From NCBI GenBank assembly GCA_015059045.1, contig SVBD01000010.1, forward strand, positions 1 through 59,284: a stretch of DNA of 59,284 nucleotides, read 5' to 3'. Position 1 is the first letter of the stretch. Each line of letters opens with the position of its first letter. A program made the position numbers and the translations under genes. The notes below the pieces were generated by a model. That model worked only from the letters and a program-made list of their open reading frames with translations. It had not been told where the DNA came from and ran no database searches. This DNA is from Erysipelotrichaceae bacterium. Lineage in GTDB: Bacteria > Bacillota_I > Bacilli_A > RFN20 > CAG-449. Positions 8,501 to 16,890 of the stretch are shown in pieces.

Positions 8501-11500
8501 GTCAAAAGTTTATGCTTTATTAAATGATATAAATGCAACTCAATCGATCGATATGCAAGGTCTTTTATATGATGCATTAAAAGGTGTTTTATCACCTGAA
8601 GGTGCTACATCTCCAATGGTTGATAGTGAAACATATGAGTCAGCAAGAGATGATTTCTACTTTAATGAGCAAACTGTTATTTATAATAAAGTTAATATAG
8701 AAAATCATTATGTTTCTTGGAATTTGAATCAAAATAGTGCTGATGACTTAGAATATTATGGCGAAATATTCAATTTTTCAAGATTGCTTGGATATTCATC
8801 TTCTTTAGAAGATGTAGCATCATTACATACGGAAGTTCTTGATGATCTATTAAAAATATGCGTTAAATCTTATCCGATGAGAAAACTTATTGGTCCTATT
8901 ATCGATGATACGATGAATGATATTAAAGGTCCAAATGGATCGTTTGTATATAATGTTATTTCTGCTTGCGATTTAGATGCTTTTGATCGTTTGATTGATC
9001 CAAATTGTAGACAAATTGAAATTAATGATCGATTAATTGAAGTTGAAGCTATAGTAGAAGTATATGATCAAAAAAATTCTATGGAAAATTTAGAAAATGA
9101 TTTTGATGATACAGTATATGAAATGACTAAATTAGATCAAGAAGGAAATGAATCTAATTTGACAAGAATGCTTACTAAAATGCATAGATCTGAAATGTTT
9201 AACTCTAGTGTCTATATTGCAAGTAATGATAGTGATAATAATAGAGATAAATTAACTTCATTTGAGGTCACATTTAAAGAAATGTTTAAGATGAATTCAT
9301 CGGTATTTAATGAACTTGAAAATGAAGATCTATTTGAATTAAATAATCGTGAAAATAATGATTTATGGATTGAAAATAGTGAAGATAAAGGTGAAATTTA
9401 CAATTATAATCTTGCTCTTAATAAAACAATTAAATCAGATATTTATGTTAAAGTTGTAGCGGATCAACCAAGTGATTCTTATAGTGCTTTAAAGAAACTT
9501 TATTTAGGAGAAAAGAAGAATCACGTTGAAGAATTATCTAATAATTTTGCTTCAAGTATTCTTTTAGAAAAACAATTGCCAAATGTTTATGATAATCATA
9601 TTTATTCTGCGATTAAACAAAGTGTCGCAGGAGCACCTACTGACAATAATTATAAATTAGCTAAAAAAGCATATACCGAATTTATTACATATGAACCAAT
9701 TATTTGGAATGATGAAGGTATAACTATTGATGAATTGGTTATTTTGATGAATGAAAATAACATTGATTTGGATGACCCAGGAGAATTTGATTCAATTACT
9801 ATAGAAGAATTGTTTGAAATTGTTGAACAATCTAAAGTATTACATTCTTCATCAACTGTTTATGATTTAGATAAATCGTTATCGACATTAGTTGAAAGAA
9901 GCTTTAATGAATATTTAGTTTGTACTTTTGAAACAAAAATTATCGATGATATTTATGATCCTCACAAAAATATGTTTGAAATTGAGAATCCATTAATTAG
10001 TAAAAAGTATACAACAACTTACGATATTTTAGATTATGAATTAGAAGAAGATGTCGTTATTAAATTCTTAGAGGTTGATGAAGCTTTATGTGAACCTAAA
10101 GTTTATGATGAAGGTGAAGATACATTCTATTTCATGGATGATAGTGATAATTTTACTTTTGATTCATTTAATGAATTATCAAGAAATAAATTACTAGCGT
10201 TCGCTGAAATTATTGACATGTTATATGTAGATTTAAGTGTTTCTAATGTATTTAACTTTAAAGATAGAGGCACAGGTGTAGATAATATTAAAGACAATGA
10301 TTATTTAAATAGAAGTACATATGAGCATTCAATTATACATTTATCAAATCAAATTAGAACTTCATTAGTAGATAGTTTCTCTCTTGACGAAGCAGGAAGT
10401 GGGTATATTATTAATGAGAACACAGATGAATTATTAGATGTTGTTTCATTATTCTATGATGAAGAAAAGAATTTAATTGATATTGTTAATGATTATGCTG
10501 AAATCGTAGATTTATTAAAAGGTGAGTTAAATATTGCTCAAGTTGCAACTGATAAAGAAGGTTTAAAAAGAATCATAGAAAGTATTGGAGAATCATATAT
10601 TTTAAATCACACTTCTGAATTAATGAATTCTAAATCGAATGATGATCTTTCAATTTATGATGATATCGTATTATATTTAGTTAATAAGATTAATGCGTCT
10701 TTAGTTGACTCACTAAATTTAAATAACAATACAGCGTCTGTTACAAATATTCGCACTAATTTCTACTTACAAAATGATAATCATTATCAAGAAGAGTTAG
10801 ATTTAATTTTAGATGATGGTGGTTCAGTTGATATTGCTAATAGAATGAATTTAGAAGAAGGAAGTGCAGAATTTAATATTGATAATATTAATGATGAGAC
10901 TTCTCCATTCTCAAGAAACAATATTAATGATTTATTATCAAATATTTATTTATCTAGATGTTTGAATTATTCTTCAAATAACTTTGATATTGGTAGAATA
11001 AGCAATTCATTTGATGAAGTCTCTATTTTTGAAGATACTGTTATTGAAATCTTTGCTCAAGATACATATCTAGATAAGATTTATGATGAAAGTAACAAAC
11101 TTCAACAAACATATCTTGATGATAATCATAAAAATAGTAGATCGATTGTTAAATATAAAGTAAAAGAAATAAATTCAAAAGATTCAAGTGACTCTTATAT
11201 TTCGAATGTGGAATTCTTTGATGTCGAAAGTCAAAAAGGTGAAATTTCTAAACTATTTGATCTATTTGAAGAAATCGATGAAAATCAATCAATTTCATTC
11301 GATTCTATTAAAGACGGAAAAGATGTACTAAATAGCATTTCTAGTATTTATATTCTTCATGATATTGTTCCAAAACAAATTCGTACAATTGCGGAAGAAG
11401 AACAAATTTCTACACCAGGAAGTAGTATCAATACTATCTTAGATTTTGGTATAGTTAATGAACCAGAATTCTATGTATTAGAATATAATAATTCAATTGA

Positions 11501-11999
11501 ATACGTAAAAGAAAAATTTGAAGAGTGCGCACTTGAATATGAAAGTGAACTAGATTCAATTATCGATATGATTGATTTTGCTAAAGAAGCAAATATTTCA
11601 GGTGATATTAAAGATAAGTCAGATGGAAATACAACAATATTTAGAGATTTACTAGATTCAATGGATAAAACATTAATTTATCGTCCTATCGCTCCAGATG
11701 CGATTGTTAAAATTTTCTCTCAATTGACAGTAACAATTAATGTAAACACATACGCATTATCGCTATTTGTTGATAATGTAAATGATTTATCTCCAATTGG
11801 AATGGAAAGCAAAGTAACAATTGTTCAAAACAATTTTGATATGGTTGGTCATACTTATTTAGATGAAGGTACTTCATTTGATGCTTTCTTCGATTATGCA
11901 GCAGATAGAGCAAAATTGTTGCCTATTGAAAATCTTGATAGTGGAACTTTAATGGGCAATGTGATGGCAGAAAATTTTGATACATTATTAGGATATTAA
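5547..11999 (+). CDS. Giant CvpA-like membrane-anchored acidic protein
   Basis: A 2150-residue protein with a clear AAGGAGG site. Residues 1-200 resemble the CvpA (colicin V production) fold: four membrane segments near 17-38, 45-61, 122-155 and 173-195, with basic loops (KGVWKKS; PKRVRKHTKLR) that place the N-terminus and the remaining 1950 residues outside. The rest is rich in Asp, Glu, Asn, Ser and Ile, without cell-wall anchor or known catalytic motif. A loose helical motif of the form S-x-L-I-x4-P recurs, with the proline at about 329, 417, 578, 673, 895, 1117, 1345, 1942 and 2050; three consecutive spacings are 222, 222 and 228. CvpA proteins are usually near 170 residues, so the extension is exceptional. 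The function is unknown; surface adhesion or envelope spanning are possibilities. Confidence 0.85.
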   Translation: MGINLLSVSAEQITMYINIGMLGLLALGLIGFLFGLIKGVWKKSFSLIYYIVCFVLLILFTKSISKGIYNYDVYSLANQIGFSFEGLNETNRTIGDFLHYQIVNALETNNIVVNDDLFLYVDGVVLSVIQFAIFLVGIFVIYILGIILCPLLYHLIFKWFIPKRVRKHTKLRLLGGLMGFVEYIVVFCLLLSPFSALINTVVLKLRDEDGNIIRNEESTDETYNLIMDVLEGYNSSILANALFTIQINGKSFDVALMDYITESNLNSEDKVHLYEEIGGIGAILVDALASGALNLSEATVDITKLIESSFVKNTFYTLAESSLITVALPIALSIALNNFDSGLDLSSIDLSNVDWADTTRCVGDVFDSIKNTGYLQSAIQDPNNFVNTIKLDRENEVYIKEALLRLGNSTLISTLMPQVIVSFLNSGKSNDDVSLKKYSNSDSFMIDATIFNDFPEDAFKVDTYKNINWGDELVDMFEIVLMITDQIKTVNSDELFISELSNIFSPETITSALLGINDNNDYSTEDVYKNNIYLNGGKVNDVNIYGTKAIFGCSNSKVRGLLDLQIIDKLFVEFGMMPKFISIILDFVGDEFIDDKDKVVDDLEKEVSNWKKDDWKNEFGSLLELLVPLMKTVSSLEEYDSALDGLTADETNVALSYFSKNIDDSYLMSELVPTIIQSYVNNPANEMDIVFGLKLSDLNFVEFSEGKTFGSELNVIISEFLPSAKNIVSCLDEGVGLDTVVSNNEDLKESLKAIHKSEITNRKLSQKEIEEGKTSNFEEIIINIFCIPTQEDLDNGFDTTANIPTLTDNLMYFEKSSVLAVKDNWVKEDGSGELDSIFNFFKSIKDENSETNYIYDYFTGSDKIDMNKDVYSMGPEIERIFSTVDESILIKEAFPNTLHEILSGTSFGESVNFNNVENWDEEGQSFSKVLSNIDELRNDNKDKDIIEIIKESDKDIIKEYQFEKVDYKYFYDRYQGNYHEYFINESKVYALLNDINATQSIDMQGLLYDALKGVLSPEGATSPMVDSETYESARDDFYFNEQTVIYNKVNIENHYVSWNLNQNSADDLEYYGEIFNFSRLLGYSSSLEDVASLHTEVLDDLLKICVKSYPMRKLIGPIIDDTMNDIKGPNGSFVYNVISACDLDAFDRLIDPNCRQIEINDRLIEVEAIVEVYDQKNSMENLENDFDDTVYEMTKLDQEGNESNLTRMLTKMHRSEMFNSSVYIASNDSDNNRDKLTSFEVTFKEMFKMNSSVFNELENEDLFELNNRENNDLWIENSEDKGEIYNYNLALNKTIKSDIYVKVVADQPSDSYSALKKLYLGEKKNHVEELSNNFASSILLEKQLPNVYDNHIYSAIKQSVAGAPTDNNYKLAKKAYTEFITYEPIIWNDEGITIDELVILMNENNIDLDDPGEFDSITIEELFEIVEQSKVLHSSSTVYDLDKSLSTLVERSFNEYLVCTFETKIIDDIYDPHKNMFEIENPLISKKYTTTYDILDYELEEDVVIKFLEVDEALCEPKVYDEGEDTFYFMDDSDNFTFDSFNELSRNKLLAFAEIIDMLYVDLSVSNVFNFKDRGTGVDNIKDNDYLNRSTYEHSIIHLSNQIRTSLVDSFSLDEAGSGYIINENTDELLDVVSLFYDEEKNLIDIVNDYAEIVDLLKGELNIAQVATDKEGLKRIIESIGESYILNHTSELMNSKSNDDLSIYDDIVLYLVNKINASLVDSLNLNNNTASVTNIRTNFYLQNDNHYQEELDLILDDGGSVDIANRMNLEEGSAEFNIDNINDETSPFSRNNINDLLSNIYLSRCLNYSSNNFDIGRISNSFDEVSIFEDTVIEIFAQDTYLDKIYDESNKLQQTYLDDNHKNSRSIVKYKVKEINSKDSSDSYISNVEFFDVESQKGEISKLFDLFEEIDENQSISFDSIKDGKDVLNSISSIYILHDIVPKQIRTIAEEEQISTPGSSINTILDFGIVNEPEFYVLEYNNSIEYVKEKFEECALEYESELDSIIDMIDFAKEANISGDIKDKSDGNTTIFRDLLDSMDKTLIYRPIAPDAIVKIFSQLTVTINVNTYALSLFVDNVNDLSPIGMESKVTIVQNNFDMVGHTYLDEGTSFDAFFDYAADRAKLLPIENLDSGTLMGNVMAENFDTLLGY

Positions 12000-12002
12000 G
12001 AC

Positions 12003-12608
12003 ATGAAAAGGATAAAAAAGAATTTCGTTAAATTAATTGAGATAAACAAGTCTAAATTCTACGGAATTCTTTTTCCTGTTGATAATGTTGAGGAAGTAAA
12101 AGAATATTTAAATCAAGTTAGAAAGGATTATCCTAAAGCAACACATTATTGTTATGCTTATCGAGTAAATGGTCTTGAAAAGAGTAATGATGATGGCGAA
12201 CCAAGTGGAACCGCTGGAAGGCCAATGCTTGAGTATTTAAGAAATAATGATTTGGAAAATATTCTTTGTGTTTCGGTTAGATATTTTGGTGGAATTAAAC
12301 TTGGTGCTTCTGGTTTATTAAGAGCTTATGTTGATTCATTAAGAGAAGTTTATGCAATAAGTGAAGTATACGAAGTAAGAGAGCAAAATATTTATTCGAT
12401 AAAAATGAATTATTCATTGTATGATATTGTTAGAAATTATATTTCTAAGTTAGATGGATTTACTATTGAAACAAAATTTGAAGAAGAAGTAGAAATTATC
12501 TATTCAGCTTTAACTTTAGATGAATTTAAATTAGTAAATTTAACAAATAATCAAATAAAAATAGTTTTAATTGGTAACCAATTAGTCTATAGTAAAATAG
12601 AAAAATAG
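12003..12608 (+). CDS. yigZ: YigZ/IMPACT family protein
   Basis: A 201-residue protein of the YigZ family (UPF0029). The N-terminal IMPACT domain has the signature DDGEPSGTAGRPMLEYL and VRYFGGIKLGASGLLRAY. A smaller C-terminal domain follows (about 135-201). The human relative IMPACT binds GCN1 on ribosomes; the bacterial role is unsettled, with ribosome or nucleic-acid binding suggested from structure. The gene starts 3 bases after the giant gene ends and precedes the Mrp ATPase, so these are likely read together. Confidence 0.93.
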   Translation: MKRIKKNFVKLIEINKSKFYGILFPVDNVEEVKEYLNQVRKDYPKATHYCYAYRVNGLEKSNDDGEPSGTAGRPMLEYLRNNDLENILCVSVRYFGGIKLGASGLLRAYVDSLREVYAISEVYEVREQNIYSIKMNYSLYDIVRNYISKLDGFTIETKFEEEVEIIYSALTLDEFKLVNLTNNQIKIVLIGNQLVYSKIEK

Positions 12609-12618
12609 GAGGTATCTT

Positions 12619-13518
12619 ATGGAAGAAAATAAAAAATGTTATGGATCAGAAGGATGTTCTGGTGATTGTTCTTCTTGTGCACATAATTCATGTTCTGGTG
12701 ATTGTTCTTCTTGCGGACATAGTTGTGGTGGAAGTAAAGAAGATTTTTTAGTAAAATTAAATGAAAAATCTAGCATTAAATTAGTATTAGGAGTTTTATC
12801 TGGAAAAGGTGGAGTTGGCAAATCTTTAGTTACAAGTCTTTTAGCTACAAAACTATCTAAAGCAGGATTAAAAGTAGGTATTTTAGATGGAGATATTACT
12901 GGTCCTAGTATTCCAAAAGCGTTTAATATTCATGAACCAGCTTATCAAGAAGGAGGATTAATTCTTCCTGCAGTTACAAAAGGTGGAATTAAACTAATTT
13001 CATCTAATATGCTTTTAGAAAGTGAAGATGATCCAATTATTTGGAGAAGTTCATTAATTTGTAGTTTATTAACTCAATTTTATAGAGATGTTAGATGGGA
13101 AAAATTAGATGTATTATTAATTGATTTACCTCCAGGAACTGGAGATGTTAGTTTAACTACTTTCCAATCTTTTCCTCTTGATGGGGTAATCATGGTAACA
13201 GCTCCTCAAGATTTAGTTTCTATGATTGTTAAAAAATCAATTAACATGGTTGAAGCGATGAATATTCCAGTACTAGGAGTAGTTGAAAATATGTCTTATG
13301 TTGTTTGTCCAAATTGTGATGAAAAAATTTATATCTATGGAAATAAATCATCATTAGAATTCAAACAAAGATATGGTTATGAAAGATTGGATCAAATTCC
13401 TTTTGATGGTAAACTAACAAGCTTAATTGATAATGGGCAAATTGAAGACTATCAAGGTAATTACTTAGATACATTAGTTGATATGGTAAAAGAAATGAGG
13501 GATTTAAAGTATGAATAA
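12619..13518 (+). CDS. Mrp/ApbC P-loop ATPase, iron-sulfur carrier
   Basis: A 299-residue member of the Mrp/NBP35 family, which carries and transfers [4Fe-4S] clusters. It has the deviant Walker A SGKGGVGKS at 61-69, DGDITGPS, the LIDLPPGTGD Walker B region, and the C-terminal CPNC motif that bridges the dimer-held cluster. The first 38 residues are unusual: eight cysteines arranged in a duplicated CSGDCSSC unit, so the N-terminus could hold a second metal site, as in eukaryotic Nbp35. The ribosome site AGGAGG overlaps the end of yigZ. The C-terminus overlaps pepP by 8 bases. Confidence 0.93.
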   Translation: MEENKKCYGSEGCSGDCSSCAHNSCSGDCSSCGHSCGGSKEDFLVKLNEKSSIKLVLGVLSGKGGVGKSLVTSLLATKLSKAGLKVGILDGDITGPSIPKAFNIHEPAYQEGGLILPAVTKGGIKLISSNMLLESEDDPIIWRSSLICSLLTQFYRDVRWEKLDVLLIDLPPGTGDVSLTTFQSFPLDGVIMVTAPQDLVSMIVKKSINMVEAMNIPVLGVVENMSYVVCPNCDEKIYIYGNKSSLEFKQRYGYERLDQIPFDGKLTSLIDNGQIEDYQGNYLDTLVDMVKEMRDLKYE

Positions 13519-14749
13519 TTATTTTGAAAATAGAAAAGAATTATTAAATAGTCTAGATGATAATTCGTTAGTCATTTTATATTCTGGCGCATTAAAACAC
13601 CGCTCTGCAGATTCTAGCTATCCTTTTGTTGTTAATATGAATTTCTTTTATTTAACAGGAATTAAACAAGATAATGTTTATTATCTTTGTAAGAAAATAA
13701 AAGGTAAAGTTGAAGAACATTTATTTATATATGAAAACGATCCTGTAAAAGTCCGTTGGATTGGTGCGTATTTATATGAAAATGAAGCTAGAGAAATATC
13801 AAATGTAGAAAATATCCATTTTGTTCATGAATTTGATGCTTTTTTAGTAAAAACATTAAGAAATGTTAATATCAAATCGGTTTATATCGATTTAGAAAAT
13901 AGTGGTTATACTGGTCAAGTTAACTTTGGAAAAGTGTTAAAAGATAAAGTAAATTCTTTAGCGCTTGACAAGAAAGTTAAAGATATTTATCCTCTTATTG
14001 TTGCTTTAAGGGGCGTTAAAAAACCTTATGAAGTAGAATTATATAAAGAGGACGTTAGAGTAACTAATCTAGCTCTTCAAGAAGTAATGAGAAGATTAAA
14101 AGAGTTAGATTATGAATATCAAGTACAAGCGGTTTTTGAAGGAGCAATTAAGTATTATGGCAATGCAAATACTTCTTTTGAAACTATCGCTGCAAGTGGT
14201 AAAAATGCTGCAATTCTTCATTATTCTGAAAATTCAATGAAGATGAACAAAGAAGATATGATTCTTCTTGATTTAGGTGCTGAAAATAATATGTACCACG
14301 CTGATATTAGCCGTACATATCCTTTATCAGGTAAATTTAATGAATTACAAAAGAAGATATATACTATTGTTTTAGAATGTAATAAACATATTATTTCTTT
14401 AATTAAACCAGGTGTTACAATTAGAGAGTTACAAAATGAAACAATTGCTTTTTTAGCAAAGCACTGTTTAGAACAAGAACTAATTTCTTCTTTAGAAGAA
14501 ATCAAAAATTATTATTTCCATGGTGTTTCTCACCATATTGGATTAGATACTCACGACCCATATCCAAGATATCAAGGTGAACTAAAAGAAGGAATGATTA
14601 TTTCTTGTGAACCAGGTTTATATTTTGAAGAGTTAGGAATTGGTGTAAGAATTGAAGATGATATTTTAGTCACTAGTGATGGAAATATCAATTTGTCAAA
14701 AGATATTATTAAAGAAGTTGAAGATATTGAAAATTTTATGAGTAAATAA
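13511..14749 (+). CDS. pepP: Xaa-Pro aminopeptidase (M24B family)
   Basis: A 412-residue metallopeptidase that removes N-terminal residues preceding proline. The N-terminal aminopeptidase-P domain covers about 1-165. The pita-bread catalytic domain has the metal ligands in LLDLGAENNMYHADISRTYP, the HGVSHHIGLDTHD stretch, SCEPGLYF and GVRIEDDILV. The start overlaps the mrp gene by 8 bases with a GAGGG site inside mrp, implying coupled translation. It is cytoplasmic and probably recycles peptides. Confidence 0.93.
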   Translation: MNNYFENRKELLNSLDDNSLVILYSGALKHRSADSSYPFVVNMNFFYLTGIKQDNVYYLCKKIKGKVEEHLFIYENDPVKVRWIGAYLYENEAREISNVENIHFVHEFDAFLVKTLRNVNIKSVYIDLENSGYTGQVNFGKVLKDKVNSLALDKKVKDIYPLIVALRGVKKPYEVELYKEDVRVTNLALQEVMRRLKELDYEYQVQAVFEGAIKYYGNANTSFETIAASGKNAAILHYSENSMKMNKEDMILLDLGAENNMYHADISRTYPLSGKFNELQKKIYTIVLECNKHIISLIKPGVTIRELQNETIAFLAKHCLEQELISSLEEIKNYYFHGVSHHIGLDTHDPYPRYQGELKEGMIISCEPGLYFEELGIGVRIEDDILVTSDGNINLSKDIIKEVEDIENFMSK

Positions 14750-14777
14750 CTTTATTTTAGTTGAAAGGAAGAAAAAG

Positions 14778-15593
14778 ATGGAAAAGATAGTAACTATTGA
14801 TAGTTTATCTAAAATTGATTCTTATACTATTTTTGATTCTTATCTACTAGTAGATAAGCACTTTTCTTCATTTCATTTAAAAGGTTTATGTAGCAAAACT
14901 ATTATTCGATACATCAATAAAATTAAGTCGCTAAATAAGAAAGTTTACATTCTTATTGATCGAATAATGTTTAATGATGATTTAGAAGAGTTAAAAGTGT
15001 ATTTATATAAACTTGAAGAAAAAGAAGTGGATGGATATTTCTTTTCTGATTTAGGTGTTTTATCACTTTTAAAAGAAATGGAAATATTAGATAAAGGAAT
15101 ATATTATTCTCAAACTCAAATTGTCAGTTCATTAGAATTACAATCATATTTTAATTTAGGTTTAAAATGTGTTTTTGCTAGTAAAGATTTACCTTTAGAA
15201 TCAATTATTAATATTTCTAAAGAATGTAAAGTTGGAGTTGATATATTTGGTTATAGAAATTTATTTTATTCACGTAGATTACTTCTTTCATCTTATAAAG
15301 ATGAATTTAATTTAAATGGTAAATTTAAAGATTCGGGTAAATATTTAATCAGAGAACAAAAAAGAGAAAGTAAATCAATTATTTTTGAAAATGATTATGG
15401 AACTTATGTATTTACGTCTTATATTGATAATCACATTAATCATTTATCAAAATTTGATCAAAATTTTGTTTCGATGGTTTTATTTGATGATAATTTTGTT
15501 AAAGAAGAATTGTTTGAAAAGGTCATTAAATATATTTCTTCTCCTAAAGGATTATATTTATTAAGTGAAAGTGAGGCAGATACTTATGAATAA
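14778..15593 (+). CDS. U32-like protein, partner subunit of TrhP type
   Basis: A 271-residue protein resembling the shorter member of the Firmicute U32 pair (B. subtilis yrrN/trhP1). Its middle region (GYFFSDLGVLSLLKEM, YYSQTQIVSS, CVFASKDLPLESI) follows the U32 barrel pattern seen in the next gene, but the cysteine cluster is missing. It overlaps the full-length U32 gene by 8 bases. In B. subtilis the pair is needed for prephenate-dependent 5-hydroxylation of tRNA uridine 34; I infer the same use here. Assignment rests on the pair arrangement plus weak similarity. Confidence 0.7.
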   Translation: MEKIVTIDSLSKIDSYTIFDSYLLVDKHFSSFHLKGLCSKTIIRYINKIKSLNKKVYILIDRIMFNDDLEELKVYLYKLEEKEVDGYFFSDLGVLSLLKEMEILDKGIYYSQTQIVSSLELQSYFNLGLKCVFASKDLPLESIINISKECKVGVDIFGYRNLFYSRRLLLSSYKDEFNLNGKFKDSGKYLIREQKRESKSIIFENDYGTYVFTSYIDNHINHLSKFDQNFVSMVLFDDNFVKEELFEKVIKYISSPKGLYLLSESEADTYE

Positions 15594-16776
15594 GAAAATT
15601 GAGTTATTAGCCCCAGCTGGAGATTTAGAAAAATTAAAAATATGTGTTCTTTATGGAGCGGATGCTGTTTATATAGGCGGAAAAGCGTTCTCTTTAAGAA
15701 GCGCATCAAATAACTTTACTGAAGAAGAAATGATAGAAGGAGTAGAATTTGCTCATTCTAGAAATTGTAAAGTTTATATTGCTTGTAATGTTTATCCAAA
15801 TGATTCTGATAAAGAAGAAATTGATAAATATCTTTTATCACTAGATAAAATTGGGGTTGATGCAATTATAGTTTCTTCTTTATATATAATGCAAAGAGCA
15901 AAAGAATTAGGATGTAAGTTTGAATTACATGTTTCCACTCAAGAATCAAGTTCAAATAATTTATCGATTGATTTTTTCAAAGATGTAGGTGCAACTAGAG
16001 TCGTTTTAGCCCGTGAATTAACTATCCCTCAAATTGAAGAAGTAATAAAAAACACTTCAATGGAAATTGAAGTATTTATTCATGGAGCGATGTGTTGCTC
16101 ATATTCTGGTAGATGCACTTTATCTAATTATTTCACTGATAGAGACGCAAATAAGGGAAGTTGTTCACACCCATGTAGATGGGATTATGATATTTACTAC
16201 AATAATAAAGTATTAAAAAATAAATTCTTATTAGGTAGTAAGGACTTAATGAGTGTAAAACACATTAAAAGTTTAATTGATATTGGAGTATCTTCTTTGA
16301 AAATTGAAGGAAGAATGAAATCAGTTAACTATTTAGCGCACGTGGTAAAAACATATCGAAAATTAATTGATGATATTTATGAAGGAAAAATAGAAGATTT
16401 AAACGAATATATTAAAGAAGTTGAAGAAAGTGGAAATCGTCAAACTACTGATGCTTGGTTAAAAGGTTACACTGATCACTTGGATTTAATATATACTTTT
16501 TCAAATACTCCTTTACAAAATTATTTAGGAATGATTTTAGAATACGATGAAGGAACATCTTTAGCGATTGTTGAAATGAAAAATCCTATTAGAATTAATG
16601 AAGAAATTGAATTATTTTCTTTTGATAGACCAACTCAAAAGGTGATTATAGAAAAAATCTATGATCCAAAAGATATTGAAGTTGAAATGGCAAATAATAC
16701 CTTTTTCAAATATAAGTTAAAAATGCCATTTAAAGTAAAAAAATATGAAATTTTAAGAAAGCCAATTAATAAGTAA
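15586..16776 (+). CDS. U32 family protein, tRNA 5-hydroxyuridine synthesis (TrhP-like)
   Basis: A 396-residue U32 protein with the opening IELLAPAGDLEKLKICVLYGADAVYIGG (split family signature) and the cluster-binding region GAMCCSYSGRC followed by ANKGSCSHPCR. The ATG at 15586 is preferred over 15565 because a GTGAGG site lies just upstream and it gives the family-typical N-terminus. U32 members such as YegQ/TrhP and B. subtilis YrrO make 5-hydroxyuridine in tRNA anticodons. The partner methyltransferase gene (trmR/yrrM) is not adjacent. A terminator follows at once. Confidence 0.88.
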   Translation: MNKKIELLAPAGDLEKLKICVLYGADAVYIGGKAFSLRSASNNFTEEEMIEGVEFAHSRNCKVYIACNVYPNDSDKEEIDKYLLSLDKIGVDAIIVSSLYIMQRAKELGCKFELHVSTQESSSNNLSIDFFKDVGATRVVLARELTIPQIEEVIKNTSMEIEVFIHGAMCCSYSGRCTLSNYFTDRDANKGSCSHPCRWDYDIYYNNKVLKNKFLLGSKDLMSVKHIKSLIDIGVSSLKIEGRMKSVNYLAHVVKTYRKLIDDIYEGKIEDLNEYIKEVEESGNRQTTDAWLKGYTDHLDLIYTFSNTPLQNYLGMILEYDEGTSLAIVEMKNPIRINEEIELFSFDRPTQKVIIEKIYDPKDIEVEMANNTFFKYKLKMPFKVKKYEILRKPINK

Positions 16777-16800
16777 TTCTCCTTAAGGAGAATTTTTATT
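16773..16800 (+). terminator. Terminator after the U32 gene pair
   Basis: Hairpin ATTCTCC / GGAGAAT with a short AT loop overlaps the stop codon region and is followed by TTTTATTT. Confidence 0.8.
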
Positions 16801-16860
16801 TATATGATAATTAATTTATTAATTGATAAATATTTACTTTTTATAAAGTGTTTTTGATTA

Positions 16861-16869
16861 TGATATAAT
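16861..16869 (+). promoter_or_regulatory. Extended -10 promoter of the aldehyde dehydrogenase gene
   Basis: TGATATAAT forms a TGn extended -10 element 21 bases before the start codon, with no convincing -35 box. Confidence 0.55.
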
Positions 16870-16890
16870 TAAATAAAGGAGATTAATATT

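Noticed and set aside
5547-11999. The giant gene as several fused or mis-assembled genes
   Set aside because: One uninterrupted frame with uniform codon use and composition, and a motif recurring from residue 329 to 2050.
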